The translations under genes and the position numbers were made by a program. Of a stretch of 64,000 nt of DNA, positions 1 through 9,488 are shown in pieces (within the stretch, counting starts at the first letter, position 1; each line of letters begins with the position of its first letter). Source of the stretch: Candidatus Segetimicrobium genomatis (lineage in GTDB: Bacteria > Sysuimicrobiota > Sysuimicrobiia > Sysuimicrobiales > Segetimicrobiaceae). The stretch lies in the NCBI GenBank assembly GCA_005882275.1, contig VBAK01000115.1:1-64000 (forward strand), given 5' to 3'. Below the pieces are notes generated by a model. The model saw nothing but the letters and a program-made list of their open reading frames with translations. It did not search any database and was not told the DNA's origin.

Positions 1-58
1 TGCTGCGCCGCCCGCGGCACGCGTATGCTCGCGGGCGGAGGGTCCGAGGATCCGAGCC

Positions 59-1822
59 ATGCCGGTGGCGTTCGTTCTGAGCATTGGGGGGGTGGACGGC
101 GACTTTCAGGTCGGCGCCCTCCGGTACCTTCACAACCGCGGGATCATCCCCGATATTGTCTGCGGATCGTCGGCAGGGGCGATCAACGCGGCCGCCATTG
201 CGCAGGGCGAGGGCGGGCTCGACGTCCTGGAAGCCACCTGGCTGGGGTTGAACGACACCAGCGACCTGTACGTCGACCAGCCCTGGCTGTCGAATCTCCC
301 CGGCGAAGTCAGGGGTCTGCTGACGCAGAATCTGTTCAAAGCCGTGGGAGCCGTGGGGGTGCCGGGGTTGCTTCGGGCGGCCCTGGGATCGGGACCGTTG
401 GGCATCCCGGTCATCCTGCTGGGCGCGATCGTGACCCTGCGGAGCCTCAACCAGGTCAAGGGCGCGGTCGATCAATTCTTACAGCAAAATTCCACGGCCG
501 ACCCTTCTCCTCTCGAACGCCGAATCTTCGACGGCCTCAATCGCCCCACCGTTCCGACGTTTCCGCTGGGCACGAAGCTTCGCATTGCCGTGACGCAGCT
601 CGAGGGCGGGCAGTTGCGGCTCGTCAATGAGCATGGCCAGTTCATCGACCCTGATGAATCCGGCAGGTTCAGCACGCCCTCGGAGGAACCGGCGGTTGAC
701 CTAACCCAGGCTGTGCTCGCGTCCGGGGCCATTCCGCTGTTCTTCCCGCCGGTGCGGCTGAATCGGTATCACTACATCGACGGTGGGGCTCGAACGTTCC
801 TGCCCGTCCAGGCGGCGCTCGATGCCGGGGCGACGCGGGTCTTCGCGATCGCCGGTCCCCCCACCGGGGTCGTCACTCCTTATAAAACCGGCATCCCCGC
901 CGTCGACAACAGTGGGTTCGGCATCGTCTCAGGAAAGGTCGTCGGGATTGCGTACGATTCGATGCTGTTCAATGCCTTGAATCCCCCCGGTCATTTCGCG
1001 GTGCCTACCGTCGTCATCCAACGCACCCTCAAGAACCTCAGCCTGGGGATGAACGTCGAGCCCGGCCTGATCTGGATCGCGATGGGATACGGGTACATGC
1101 GGGCCGCCGACGTGCTCCACGCCGCCGGAGATCCGGATCTACTCAAACGGCTCAGCGAGAACTCCGACGCCATTACCAACTTGAGGATCGGCATCTGGGT
1201 GGAGGAATGCGGGGCCCACGGTCGACGGCCGCCCGAGTTCTTTGCCGGCGCTCTCCCGGCCGCTCCCCGAGGCGGATGGCTCGCCTCCGTCCGTTCGAAG
1301 AAACAGGCGCTCGCCGAGCTCGTCATGGAACGGCTCGCCCTCTTCGGCAAGGTCCACCCTCACGTCGGCGTCACCCCCAATTCGGTCAACTTCATGGACA
1401 CGGTCATCGGCCGGGAGGCCTCACGGGTGCTCATCGTGCGAAACATGTCGGCCGGTCCTGTGCCCCCGGACGCGGCGAAGTGGTGGATGGGCTGGGAGCG
1501 CCACCCCTGGCCGGCGATGGCCCCCGATCCGTGGAGCGTTTCGCCGGCTGTGAGGCCGCCAACCGCTGTGCTGCCGACCACGAGCATCCACATCAACGTG
1601 CCGTCCGTCCCTCCCCCGTTCCGGATCGGTCATGCCTTGGGGGACCACCCCGTCGGCGGGTCCCTCCCGGAAGGGGGCACGATCCCCATCAAGGTCTCGT
1701 TCACCCCGCGCGATGAGAACCTCGTGAGCGAGACGCTGACGATACACTCTGACGCCGGAAGCGCCACGGTTCGGTTGACCGGACAGGGTGTGCGGCTTCT
1801 CAAAGCCGTCACGCGGGCCTGA
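59..1822 (+). CDS. Patatin-like phospholipase with C-terminal Ig-like domain
   Basis: Predicted acyl hydrolase of the patatin family (587 aa). The nucleophile elbow GSSAG lies near residues 37-41 (Ser about 39), and the Asp of the catalytic dyad sits in a DGG motif near residue 241 (YIDGGARTF). These two motifs define the family; substrates are usually membrane lipids or lipid esters. After about residue 440 the sequence changes to a beta-rich module ending in LTIHSDAGSATVRLTG, which resembles the ASH/choice-of-anchor Ig-like modules found on surface or cell-envelope proteins. That domain call is by eye. No signal peptide is visible, since the protein starts directly with the glycine-rich MPVAFVLSIGG strand. 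The gene stands alone, about 220 bases before the acetyl-CoA synthetase gene. Confidence 0.85.
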   Translation: MPVAFVLSIGGVDGDFQVGALRYLHNRGIIPDIVCGSSAGAINAAAIAQGEGGLDVLEATWLGLNDTSDLYVDQPWLSNLPGEVRGLLTQNLFKAVGAVGVPGLLRAALGSGPLGIPVILLGAIVTLRSLNQVKGAVDQFLQQNSTADPSPLERRIFDGLNRPTVPTFPLGTKLRIAVTQLEGGQLRLVNEHGQFIDPDESGRFSTPSEEPAVDLTQAVLASGAIPLFFPPVRLNRYHYIDGGARTFLPVQAALDAGATRVFAIAGPPTGVVTPYKTGIPAVDNSGFGIVSGKVVGIAYDSMLFNALNPPGHFAVPTVVIQRTLKNLSLGMNVEPGLIWIAMGYGYMRAADVLHAAGDPDLLKRLSENSDAITNLRIGIWVEECGAHGRRPPEFFAGALPAAPRGGWLASVRSKKQALAELVMERLALFGKVHPHVGVTPNSVNFMDTVIGREASRVLIVRNMSAGPVPPDAAKWWMGWERHPWPAMAPDPWSVSPAVRPPTAVLPTTSIHINVPSVPPPFRIGHALGDHPVGGSLPEGGTIPIKVSFTPRDENLVSETLTIHSDAGSATVRLTGQGVRLLKAVTRA

Positions 1823-2044
1823 CGGCGGCCCCTCAGGGGACCGGGGGCCGGGCCGCGTAAGCGCGCCCCCCTGGTGAGCGGCGCCCGGGGAGGCCGGGGG
1901 CCCTGGCCCCCTCGGCCGGACGCAGTAGTATACCCCCCTTTCCCGGAAGCCTGATGGGGCACTACAATAGAAGGGAAATGCCGGAAAGGAATATGCGGAA
2001 CAGACCTCTGGGGAAGGGGTCGCGCGCGAAGGAGGGTTCCGGCA

Positions 2045-4150
2045 ATGGCCCGCACCCGGGAAGACACGCAGTCTGTGACCGTCAGCGAGGCGGAGATCGC
2101 CGTCCACTGGAAAGAGGAAGACTACTATCAGCCCTCCCCCAAATTCATCGGCCAGGCCAACCTCACCGACCCGGGGATCATGGAACGCTTCGGCCTCGAC
2201 CGCTTCCCTGAGTGCTTCCGCGAGTACGCCGATCTCCTGACCTGGGATCAGTACTGGCACACCACGCTCGACACCGGTGACGCGCCGTTCTGGAAGTGGT
2301 TCGTGGGCGGCCGGCTCAACGCGTGCTACAACTGCGTGGACCGGCACCTCGCGCAGCACAAGAACAAGGCCGCGTTCATCTTCGTTCCGGAGCCGGAGGA
2401 CGAGCCGCACGTGCCTCTTACCTACCAAGAGCTCTATGTCAGGGTGAACGAGACGGCGGCGCTGCTGCGCGACTTCGCCGGGCTGCGGGCGGGGGACCGG
2501 GTGACGCTGCACCTGCCGATGACCCCGGAACTGCCCATCACGATGCTGGCGTGCGCGCGCCTCGGCGTCATCCACTCGGTGGTGTTCGGCGGGTTCAGCG
2601 GCGAGGCGTGCGGCATCCGCGCAGCCGACTCCGGCAGCAAGGTCCTGGTCACGATGGACGGCTACTACCGGAACGGCAAGGTGCTGGACCACAAGGCGAA
2701 CGCCGACATCGCTGTGGCCACGGCCGCCAAGGAGGGCCAGACCATAGACAAGGTCCTGGTCTGGCGCCGGTTCCGGGACAGATCCGCCTCCTCCACCCCG
2801 ATGGTCAAGGGGCGGGACTTCCTGATCAACGACCTCCTGCCGAAGTACGCCGGGCAGCGCGTCCAGCCCGTCTCCATGGACGCGCTGGCTCCGCTCTTCC
2901 TCATGTATACGAGCGGGACGACGGGCCGGCCGAAGGGATGCCAGCACGGGACCGGAGGCTACCTGGCCTATGTGGCGGCGACCTCGAAGTACATCCAGGA
3001 CATCCACCCGACGGACGTCTACTGGTGCTTCGCCGATATCGGCTGGATCACCGGCCACTCCTACATTGTCTACGGGCCGCTGGCCCTGGCCGCGACCGGG
3101 GTCCTCTACGAAGGGGTGCCGGCGTACCCGGACGCCGGGAGACCCTGGCGGATCGCCGAGCGCCTCGACGTGAACATCTTCCACACCTCCCCGACCACGG
3201 TCCGCATGCTGCGCAAGTTGGGCCCCGAGGAGCCCCGGAAGTACCACTACCATTTCAAGACCATGACGACCGTGGGCGAGCCCATCGAGCCCGAAGCCTG
3301 GAAGTGGTACCACAGCGTCGTCGGCAAGGGCGAAGCGGTCATCACCGACACCTGGTGGCAGACGGAAAACGGCGGGTTCCTCTGCAGCACCAAGCCGGCG
3401 CTCGATCCCATGAAACCCGGCAGCGCCGGCCCGGGGATGCCCGGGATCCACCCGGTGATCTACGACGAAGAGGGCCGCGAGATCCCCCGGGGATCGCAGA
3501 AGGCCGGCAACATCTGCATCCGCAACCCCTGGCCCGGCATCATGCAGACGATCTGGGGAGATCGCGACCGCTACGTCAAGACGTACTACGCGAAGTACAA
3601 CAAGAACCCCAAGAGCACGGACTGGCGCGACTGGCCGTACTTCGCCGGCGACGGCGCCCTGCAGGCGGCCGACGGGTACTTCAGGATCCTCGGCCGGGTG
3701 GACGACGTCATCAACGTGGCCGGCCACCGGCTGGGAACCAAGGAGCTGGAATCCGCCTGCCTGACGGTGCCGGAGGTCGCGGAGGCCGCGGTCGTCCCCG
3801 TCCAGGACGACCTGAAGGGGCGGGTCCCGGAGGTGTACGTGTCGCTCAAGCCCGGCGTCGCCGCCGGCAAGGAGGTCAAGGACAAGGTTGTCCACGCCAT
3901 CGAGACCACGATCGGGAAGATCGCCCGGCCGAAGGACGTCCGCATCGTGCCGGACATGCCCAAGACCCGGTCGGGGAAGATCATGCGACGGGTCCTGGCG
4001 GCGATCTCCAACACCATGGAGACCGGGGACGTGACAACCCTGGCCAACCCCGACGTCGTCGAGCAGATCCGAGAACTGGTGCAGGGCAAGGGGAAGGTCG
4101 CCACCAAAGCCGGCCCGGAAGACATCAAGCGGTTCGGCGACGAACGCTAG
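2045..4150 (+). CDS. acs: Acetyl-CoA synthetase (AMP-forming acetate-CoA ligase)
   Basis: Activates acetate, or a close short-chain acid, to the acyl-CoA through an acyl-adenylate in the cytosol. The ANL-family phosphate loop YTSGTTGRPKG is at about residues 288-298. The A5 region DTWWQTENGG (about 435-444) keeps the paired tryptophans that restrict the acyl pocket of true acetyl-CoA synthetases. The GRVDDVINVAGHRLG hinge follows, and the C-terminal KTRSGKIMRR carries the lysine that is acetylated in Acs homologues. At 701 aa it is somewhat longer than the usual 650 or so, and TENGG replaces the common TETGG, so a propionate or other short-chain preference cannot be excluded. The start is fixed by a strong AAGGAGG-type site about 8 bases upstream. 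It converges on the pot-type operon. Confidence 0.9.
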   Translation: MARTREDTQSVTVSEAEIAVHWKEEDYYQPSPKFIGQANLTDPGIMERFGLDRFPECFREYADLLTWDQYWHTTLDTGDAPFWKWFVGGRLNACYNCVDRHLAQHKNKAAFIFVPEPEDEPHVPLTYQELYVRVNETAALLRDFAGLRAGDRVTLHLPMTPELPITMLACARLGVIHSVVFGGFSGEACGIRAADSGSKVLVTMDGYYRNGKVLDHKANADIAVATAAKEGQTIDKVLVWRRFRDRSASSTPMVKGRDFLINDLLPKYAGQRVQPVSMDALAPLFLMYTSGTTGRPKGCQHGTGGYLAYVAATSKYIQDIHPTDVYWCFADIGWITGHSYIVYGPLALAATGVLYEGVPAYPDAGRPWRIAERLDVNIFHTSPTTVRMLRKLGPEEPRKYHYHFKTMTTVGEPIEPEAWKWYHSVVGKGEAVITDTWWQTENGGFLCSTKPALDPMKPGSAGPGMPGIHPVIYDEEGREIPRGSQKAGNICIRNPWPGIMQTIWGDRDRYVKTYYAKYNKNPKSTDWRDWPYFAGDGALQAADGYFRILGRVDDVINVAGHRLGTKELESACLTVPEVAEAAVVPVQDDLKGRVPEVYVSLKPGVAAGKEVKDKVVHAIETTIGKIARPKDVRIVPDMPKTRSGKIMRRVLAAISNTMETGDVTTLANPDVVEQIRELVQGKGKVATKAGPEDIKRFGDER

Positions 4151-4184
4151 GAGGGCCCAGCCCAGGCGACCGGATTGGCCCGGT

Positions 4185-4988
4185 TCAGCCGCCGCCCAGG
4201 TACAGCGACTCCAGCCCCACCAGCCGCTGCGTGATCAGCACCACGACCAGCGCCATGACAATGCTGAGCGTCCCGGCCGCCGCGGCCGTGGGGTCGAATG
4301 AGAAGCGCAGGTAGTCGAAGAGCTGGATCGGCAGCGGCGTCGCCCCGACCCCGCTCAGCAGCAGGGAGATGTTGAACTCGTCGTAACTCGTCACGAAGGC
4401 GAAGATCGCCCCCGAGATGATCCCGCCCTTGATCAGCGGCAGCGTGACGCGCCGGAAGGCCGTGCCGGCGCCCGCGCCCAGGTTGCGGGCCGCCTCCTCC
4501 AGGGTGCGGTCGAAGCGCACGAGCACCGCGCCGGTGATCAGAAAGACGTACGGAAGGCCGATCAGCGTGTGCCCGATGATCAACCCGAGCAGACCCGTCC
4601 GGCGCCACCCCACGCCGTAGAAGAAGATCAGCAGCGCGATGCCGGTGACGATCCCGGGGACCGCGAGCGGCGAGATCAACAGCACCCGCAGCGCCTCCCG
4701 AGCGCGGCCGGCGGACCGGACGAGCCAGAGGCTCGCCATCGTGCCCAGCGTCGTGGCGATCGCCGTCACGATCATCGCCAGTTCCAGACTGAACGCCAGC
4801 GACCTGGTGAACGCGCGGCTCCGGCCGAACGCCACGAACCAGCGGACCGAGAACCCCTCCGGGGGAAACCGGAGGTACTCCCCCGCGTTCAACGCCGAGA
4901 TCACGACCACCACGATCGGCGTCAGCAGGAAGACGTAGACCAGCGCGACGGAGAGGGTCAACCACCGCCGCTCGCGCCCAAAGGTCAT
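4185..4988 (-). CDS. potC: Polyamine-type ABC transporter permease, PotC family
   Basis: Inner-membrane permease of a binding-protein-dependent importer (267 aa, about six membrane spans). The cytoplasmic EAA loop that docks on the ATPase reads EAARNLGAGAGTAFRRVTLP, matching the PotC/YdcV group for spermidine, putrescine and related cations. It is the last gene of a four-gene minus-strand operon with the binding protein, ATPase and PotB-type permease, 49 bases after the PotB stop. The substrate cannot be told from the permease alone: polyamines are the family default, but related systems carry opines, amino acids or 2-aminoethylphosphonate. Confidence 0.85.
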   Translation of the reverse strand: MTFGRERRWLTLSVALVYVFLLTPIVVVVISALNAGEYLRFPPEGFSVRWFVAFGRSRAFTRSLAFSLELAMIVTAIATTLGTMASLWLVRSAGRAREALRVLLISPLAVPGIVTGIALLIFFYGVGWRRTGLLGLIIGHTLIGLPYVFLITGAVLVRFDRTLEEAARNLGAGAGTAFRRVTLPLIKGGIISGAIFAFVTSYDEFNISLLLSGVGATPLPIQLFDYLRFSFDPTAAAAGTLSIVMALVVVLITQRLVGLESLYLGGG

Positions 4989-5037
4989 GGCGGAGCCGGA
5001 GCCCCCGCCGGCCGGGCCGGCTCGCTCCCCGCCGCCC

Positions 5038-5919
5038 TCATGTGACGGGCCGGCTGATCCTGCCCAGCAGCCGGAGGTAGAGCCACACCAGCGCGAGCGT
5101 GATCGCGAAGAAGAGGATGGCGAACGCGCTGCCGGCAGGCCAGTTGAACAGCTCGGTGATCGTGCGCACGACCAGGATGGGAACCGTCAGCACGGTGAAC
5201 CCGCCGAGCAGCGACGGGATCACGTAGGAGCTGATCGCCAGGACGAACACGAGGACCGTGCCCGCGAGCACGCCCGGCAGGCTGAGCGGGAGCGTCACGC
5301 GCCAGAACGTCCGCCAGGCGCCCGCGCCGAGGGACCGCGCCTCCATCTCCAGTTCCGGGTCGATCCCCTGGATGGAACCGGCCAGGGAGAGCACCATGAA
5401 CGGGATGAAGACGTGGACCAGGCCGATCAGCGCGCCGGTCTGGTTGTACATGAGGGGCAGCCGCCCGATCCCCAGGGCCCGCAGGCCCTGGTTGATCACA
5501 CCCGTGTCCTGCAGGAGGATGATCCACCCGTAGGTGCGGATCAGCACGCCGACGAGGAGCGGCGAGATCACCAGGATCATGAGCACGCCCTTGATCCGGC
5601 GCGATGCCCGGGCAAGGTGGTAGGCGACCGGGTAGGACAGGACCAGGCTGAGGATCGTCGTGAGCGCCCCGAGCCACAGGGTCCGCCAGACGACGCCCCA
5701 CGTGAATGGATCGCGCACGACCCGCGCGTAATTGGCGAGGGTCAGGACGCGCAGATACGGCGCCTGATGGCTGGGGGTGAAGAAGCTGATGAGGAGCAGA
5801 TTGAGGTAGGGCAGGACGAAGAAAACCAGCATCACGCCGAGGGCCGGCGCGATGAGGAGGCCCCGGCGCCATGCCCTCACGTCCGAGCGCGCCCGCGGGG
5901 AGGCGACCGCAGCCTGCAT
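5038..5919 (-). CDS. potB: Polyamine-type ABC transporter permease, PotB family
   Basis: The second permease of the importer (293 aa). An N-terminal basic stretch precedes the first membrane helix (GLLIAPALGVMLVFFVLPYL), about six helices are present, and the EAA loop reads MEARSLGAGAWRTFWRVTLP. The FTPSH segment after helix 1 is typical of PotB-like proteins. The start ATG lies 4 bases beyond the stop of the ATPase gene, so the two are very probably translated together. It should form a heterodimer with the PotC-type subunit. Confidence 0.85.
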   Translation of the reverse strand: MQAAVASPRARSDVRAWRRGLLIAPALGVMLVFFVLPYLNLLLISFFTPSHQAPYLRVLTLANYARVVRDPFTWGVVWRTLWLGALTTILSLVLSYPVAYHLARASRRIKGVLMILVISPLLVGVLIRTYGWIILLQDTGVINQGLRALGIGRLPLMYNQTGALIGLVHVFIPFMVLSLAGSIQGIDPELEMEARSLGAGAWRTFWRVTLPLSLPGVLAGTVLVFVLAISSYVIPSLLGGFTVLTVPILVVRTITELFNWPAGSAFAILFFAITLALVWLYLRLLGRISRPVT

Positions 5920-5923
5920 GGGG

Positions 5924-7006
5924 TCAGCCTCCCCCTCCCGGCAGCACCCATCCCGCGGCGGGCTGGAAGGATACGGTGACCTCGTCCTCCACCTGGTGCA
6001 CGGCGGTAACCCCGCTCTGCACGCGGAGGAGCGTCCCTCCGCCGACGTCCACCCGGTAGTCGAAGAGGCTGCCGAGGAAGGCGCGCTCGCGCACGATACC
6101 CCGGAGGTGGTTGGCGCCGTCGCCCGGCGCCGCGGGGCCGCGGGTGCCGAGCTCGATGGTCTCGGGCCGGAGGCTCAGCAGCGCGTCCATCCCGTCCCTG
6201 AGATCGGCGGGGCCGTGCGCCCGCAGCGGCCCGATCCCCGTCTCCAGGACGAGGCGGTCCGCGGAATGCGCCGTCACCCGTCCCGGGATCAGATTCGTCA
6301 GCCCGATGAACGAGGCAACCCGGACCGTGCGCGGCCGCCGGTACACCGCCTCAGGCGTGTCGAACTGCTGCAGCACCCCCTCGATCAGCACGGCGACGCG
6401 GTCGGCGAGGACCAGCGCCTCCGCCTGGTCGTGGGTGACGTAGAGGGTCGTGATGTGAAACTCCCGCACGAGGGAGCGGATGAAAAAGCGCATCTCCTCG
6501 CGGAGCTTCGCGTCCAGGTTGGCCAGCGGCTCGTCGAGCAGGAGCACGCTCGGGTTGATCACGAGCGCCCGCGCGAGCGCGGTCCGCTGCTGCTGCCCGC
6601 CCGACAGCTGGCGCGGGTAGCGGTGGCCCAACCCCCCGAGCCCCACCCGCGCGAGGATCTCGTCCACGCGGGGGCCGATCGCGGCGCGCGGGACCTTTCG
6701 CATCTGAAGGCCGAACGAGACGTTCTGGTGCACCGTGAGGTGGGGGAAGAGGGCGTAGTTCTGGAAGACCATCCCGCAGTTCCGGTCCTCGGGCGGGGCC
6801 TCCGTCACGTCCCGGTCCGCCAGGAGCACCCGGCCCTGCGTCGGGCTCTCGAACCCCGCGATCATGCGCAGGGTCGTGGTCTTCCCGCACCCCGACGGTC
6901 CCAGGAGGGCGACCAGCTCGCCGGAGGCGAGGGTCAGGCTCAGATCATGGACCGCGGCGACGGTGCCGAAACGCTTGGTCAGCCGCCGGAGGCTGATCTC
7001 CGCCAT
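5924..7006 (-). CDS. potA: Polyamine-type ABC transporter ATP-binding protein
   Basis: Cytoplasmic ATPase that powers the neighbouring permeases (360 aa, the normal PotA/MalK length). Walker A is GPSGCGKTT near residue 36, the Q-loop is [12 protein letters not shown], the ABC signature is LSGGQQQR, and Walker B is [10 protein letters not shown] followed by the H-loop in YVTHDQAEA. The C-terminal 120 or so residues form a TOBE-type regulatory domain ([10 protein letters not shown]). It starts 18 bases after the stop of the binding-protein gene and ends 4 bases before the PotB gene. The order binding protein, ATPase, PotB, PotC is one operon. Confidence 0.92.
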   Translation of the reverse strand: MAEISLRRLTKRFGTVAAVHDLSLTLASGELVALLGPSGCGKTTTLRMIAGFESPTQGRVLLADRDVTEAPPEDRNCGMVFQNYALFPHLTVHQNVSFGLQMRKVPRAAIGPRVDEILARVGLGGLGHRYPRQLSGGQQQRTALARALVINPSVLLLDEPLANLDAKLREEMRFFIRSLVREFHITTLYVTHDQAEALVLADRVAVLIEGVLQQFDTPEAVYRRPRTVRVASFIGLTNLIPGRVTAHSADRLVLETGIGPLRAHGPADLRDGMDALLSLRPETIELGTRGPAAPGDGANHLRGIVRERAFLGSLFDYRVDVGGGTLLRVQSGVTAVHQVEDEVTVSFQPAAGWVLPGGGG

Positions 7007-7024
7007 CGCCGGCCGGGCGGATCG

Positions 7025-8236
7025 TCAGCAGCGCCCACTGAGCTGATGGTTCCAGGCGTCCGTCATGGCCTCGCGCGCCCCGGAACTGTTCAGCCAGATG
7101 TAGTCCCAGCGCGGGATCTTGGCGAGCTGGTCCGGCGTCACCGGGATCAGCCTGGCGACCTCCGGGCTGATGCTCACCTGGCTGTTGGCCGGCGTCCAGT
7201 AAAACTTTTCCGCCCACTTCTTTTGCACCGGCGCGCTCAGCCAGTAGTTGATGAAGGCGTAGCCCAGGTCTTTGACCTTGCTGCCCGCGGTGACGTTCAT
7301 GTCCTGCTCGAACATCCCGCAGTAGCCCTCCTTGGGGAGGACCCACGCCACCGGGAGACCTTTGGCTTTCATCAGCGCCCAGTCCGGGGAGTCGATCAGG
7401 CCCACCTCGACCTCGCCCTGCGTCATCATGGTGAGTTCGGTCCCGCTGAAGTCGACCTGCCTCGCCCGGCAGAGGTGCGTCGCGATCCAGTCGATCGCCG
7501 GCTTCCAGTTCTTGTAGTCTCCGCTGAGCACCTGGGCCATCTTCATCACGTGCTGGGGCTCGCCCGAGTTGCCGATGCTGAAGAACGCCGTCTTGGTTCC
7601 GTACTTGCCCAGATCAAACCATGACCTCGGCGGGTCCTTCACCAGATCCGTGCGGTACGCGATCCCGAGGGGGCCGACGAGCCCCAGGACGCCGACGTCG
7701 TTGGGCTGGCGCAGCGCCTTGGGGACATACCTGAGGTTCGGCACCTTGTCCATGGGCAGCGGGGTGAAGAACCCCTGCGCGCGCAGCTGCGCCAGATAGG
7801 TTTCGTTGGTGACGAAGATATCGTAGGGTGGGTTGTCCTTGCCCGCCGCCTGCATCTTGGCAAACCAGTTCTTGGAAAGCCCGATCGCGAGCTCGACCTT
7901 GGCGCCGGTCTCCGCCTCGAACTGGGGGATATGCTCGTCGATCATGAACTGCTGCCAGGTTCCGCCGAAGCTGGTGACGACGAGCGTTTGGCCCTTGAAA
8001 TTCTGGGAGGGGACCGCAGCGCCGGCCGGCCGAGGCCTCCCGAAGGCGATCGCGGCCGCCGAGGACGCGCCCAGGCCGAGCGTCAGCACCCGGCGGATCG
8101 CATCTCGACGGGTGAGCCGGCCGTCTCTCCACGCGGCGGCAACCTCCGCGAGCGGTTGGTCACACTCTGGTTTGGAGTCCCCGCAGGGGGCGATTCTGCC
8201 CACTGCCTGGTCGTGCGCCGGTCCGTCCTCGCTCAT
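7025..8236 (-). CDS. potD: Tat-exported substrate-binding protein of polyamine-type ABC importer
   Basis: Periplasmic or surface binding protein that delivers substrate to the permeases downstream. A twin-arginine signal (LTRRDAIRRVLTLGLG, then a hydrophobic stretch ending AGAAV) follows a hydrophilic N-terminal region of about 45 residues, longer than usual. The mature part begins KGQTLVVTSFGGTWQQFM, the typical first strand of PotD/type 2 binding proteins, and contains YDIFVTNETYLAQL and a C-terminal FINYWLSAPVQKKW helix. Starts are possible at 8302, 8254 and 8236. The first two have Shine-Dalgarno-like sequence touching the start codon, so 8236 with a GGGGGGCGG stretch upstream is preferred, weakly. 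Tat export suggests that it folds before translocation. Confidence 0.8.
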   Translation of the reverse strand: MSEDGPAHDQAVGRIAPCGDSKPECDQPLAEVAAAWRDGRLTRRDAIRRVLTLGLGASSAAAIAFGRPRPAGAAVPSQNFKGQTLVVTSFGGTWQQFMIDEHIPQFEAETGAKVELAIGLSKNWFAKMQAAGKDNPPYDIFVTNETYLAQLRAQGFFTPLPMDKVPNLRYVPKALRQPNDVGVLGLVGPLGIAYRTDLVKDPPRSWFDLGKYGTKTAFFSIGNSGEPQHVMKMAQVLSGDYKNWKPAIDWIATHLCRARQVDFSGTELTMMTQGEVEVGLIDSPDWALMKAKGLPVAWVLPKEGYCGMFEQDMNVTAGSKVKDLGYAFINYWLSAPVQKKWAEKFYWTPANSQVSISPEVARLIPVTPDQLAKIPRWDYIWLNSSGAREAMTDAWNHQLSGRC

Positions 8237-8361
8237 CTGTCCGCCCCCCCGCATCCTCCGAGACCTCTCTCCGGCCTCGATAGTTTGGCCCCTTCCAAGC
8301 ATCCTCCTTCAGGACGCCGCGCCCGGGGCGCGCGCGAAGCGCGCACGGAGGTCCGGGGCCC

Positions 8362-8850
8362 CTATTCCCGCAGCCCGGCGAAGAACTCGCGGAGCAGCGC
8401 GCCGCATTCGGCCTCGCGCACGCCCCCCACCACCTCCACGACGTGATTGAATCGGGGATCGCGCAGCACGTCCACGACGCTGCCGGCCGCCCCGGCCTTC
8501 GGATCGGACGCGCCGTAGACCAGCCTGGGGACGCGGGCCTGCACCAACGCCCCCGCGCACATCACGCACGGCTCCAGGGTGACGTAGAGGGTACACTCGA
8601 GAAGGCGCCATCCCCCCAGGACCCGGGCCGCCTGCCGGAGCGCCTCGGCCTCCGCGTGGGCTGTGGGATCTCGCAGACGCTCCCGGCGGTTGTGGCCGCG
8701 GGCGATGACGCGGCCCTCCCGGACCACGACCGCCCCCACCGGCACGTCCCCCAGAACGGCCGCCGACGCCGCTTCCGCCAGGGCCTCGTCCATGAACGCC
8801 GCGTCGCGGCCGGCGGCATGGTCCCGGACGGCGCCGCCACCGTTCGTCAT
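8362..8850 (-). CDS. tadA: tRNA-specific adenosine deaminase TadA
   Basis: Deaminates the wobble adenosine of tRNA-Arg(ACG) to inosine; a cytidine/deoxycytidylate-deaminase-fold zinc enzyme (162 aa). The catalytic HAEAEAL motif (His ligand and proton-shuttle Glu) is at about residues 65-71, and the second zinc motif PCVMC is at 94-98. VPVGAVVV and RVPRLVYGASDPKAGA are classic TadA strands. The open frame continues upstream, but homology begins only in this 162-residue part. The ATG at 8850 lies 11 bases beyond the stop of the upstream gene, with GGAGGAG before that stop. A general guanine/cytosine deaminase of the same fold is less likely given the DPKAGA segment. Confidence 0.9.
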   Translation of the reverse strand: MTNGGGAVRDHAAGRDAAFMDEALAEAASAAVLGDVPVGAVVVREGRVIARGHNRRERLRDPTAHAEAEALRQAARVLGGWRLLECTLYVTLEPCVMCAGALVQARVPRLVYGASDPKAGAAGSVVDVLRDPRFNHVVEVVGGVREAECGALLREFFAGLRE

Positions 8851-8861
8851 CTCGCGGGTGG

Positions 8862-9485
8862 TCACTCCTCCCCCGGGGGCAGCGGGGCGCCCTCGGCCGG
8901 AAGCCGCAGCCCCTGCAGCGCGTTCAGAATGGCCGCCGCCGCCGCAGCGAGCTTGCGCGGACGGTCCGGGTCGACCAGTTCGTCCTCTTTGAGCATGATG
9001 CTCGACTGCACCCGGGCGCTGTAGACCGGGGGAGCATCCTCGGTGGAAAAGTGCTGCTGCAGAGAAATGCTCGGCACGCCGGGGTCGTTGGAGACGGGCA
9101 CGATCGCCCGGCGCAGACCCACCACGTCGGGAGGCACGAGGAGGCGGTCCATCATGATCTCGGTGACCAACTCGCCGAACACCTGGACTTCCTCGTGCAC
9201 CGTCTTGGAAAACTCCACCCCCTCGTCGTACTCGGCGATGTGGCGGCCGAAGGACAGCGCGTCGACGAGGAACCGCAGTTCCGCCCACGGCCAGGCAAAG
9301 GTCCGGGGGCTCTCCGACGGCGGCTCGCTTTCCAGGTGCACGACGTACCGGTACTCGCGGCTCATGTGATCCACGTCGACCAGGAAGGCATAACCGGAAA
9401 CGACCAGGTGATTGTCTTCGAGCGCCTCGGTCAGCCGGCCGGCAAACTCGTGAAACGGGTCATGGTAATCAAGCCTGCCCGACAC
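8862..9485 (-). CDS. Hypothetical protein upstream of tadA
   Basis: I do not recognise this 207-aa protein. It looks soluble, with no signal peptide or membrane span and no cysteines, and is acidic overall. Features to note are an N-terminal LDYHDPFHEFAGRLTEAL helix, a strand-rich centre with several Trp/Phe residues (RTFAWPWAELRFLV), an EFSKTVHEEVQVFGELVTE helix and an Ala-rich C-terminal helix. It ends 11 bases before tadA on the same strand, so the two are probably cotranscribed. It ends 3 bases from the HpcH-type aldolase frame behind it. No catalytic motif is apparent. Confidence 0.7.
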   Translation of the reverse strand: MSGRLDYHDPFHEFAGRLTEALEDNHLVVSGYAFLVDVDHMSREYRYVVHLESEPPSESPRTFAWPWAELRFLVDALSFGRHIAEYDEGVEFSKTVHEEVQVFGELVTEIMMDRLLVPPDVVGLRRAIVPVSNDPGVPSISLQQHFSTEDAPPVYSARVQSSIMLKEDELVDPDRPRKLAAAAAAILNALQGLRLPAEGAPLPPGEE

Positions 9486-9488
9486 GCG

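Noticed and set aside
1421..3895. Open reading frame of 824 codons antisense to acs
   Set aside because: Arg/Asp/Gly/Val-rich translation without any domain, exactly opposite a gene with full Acs motifs. High GC suppresses stop codons on the complementary strand.
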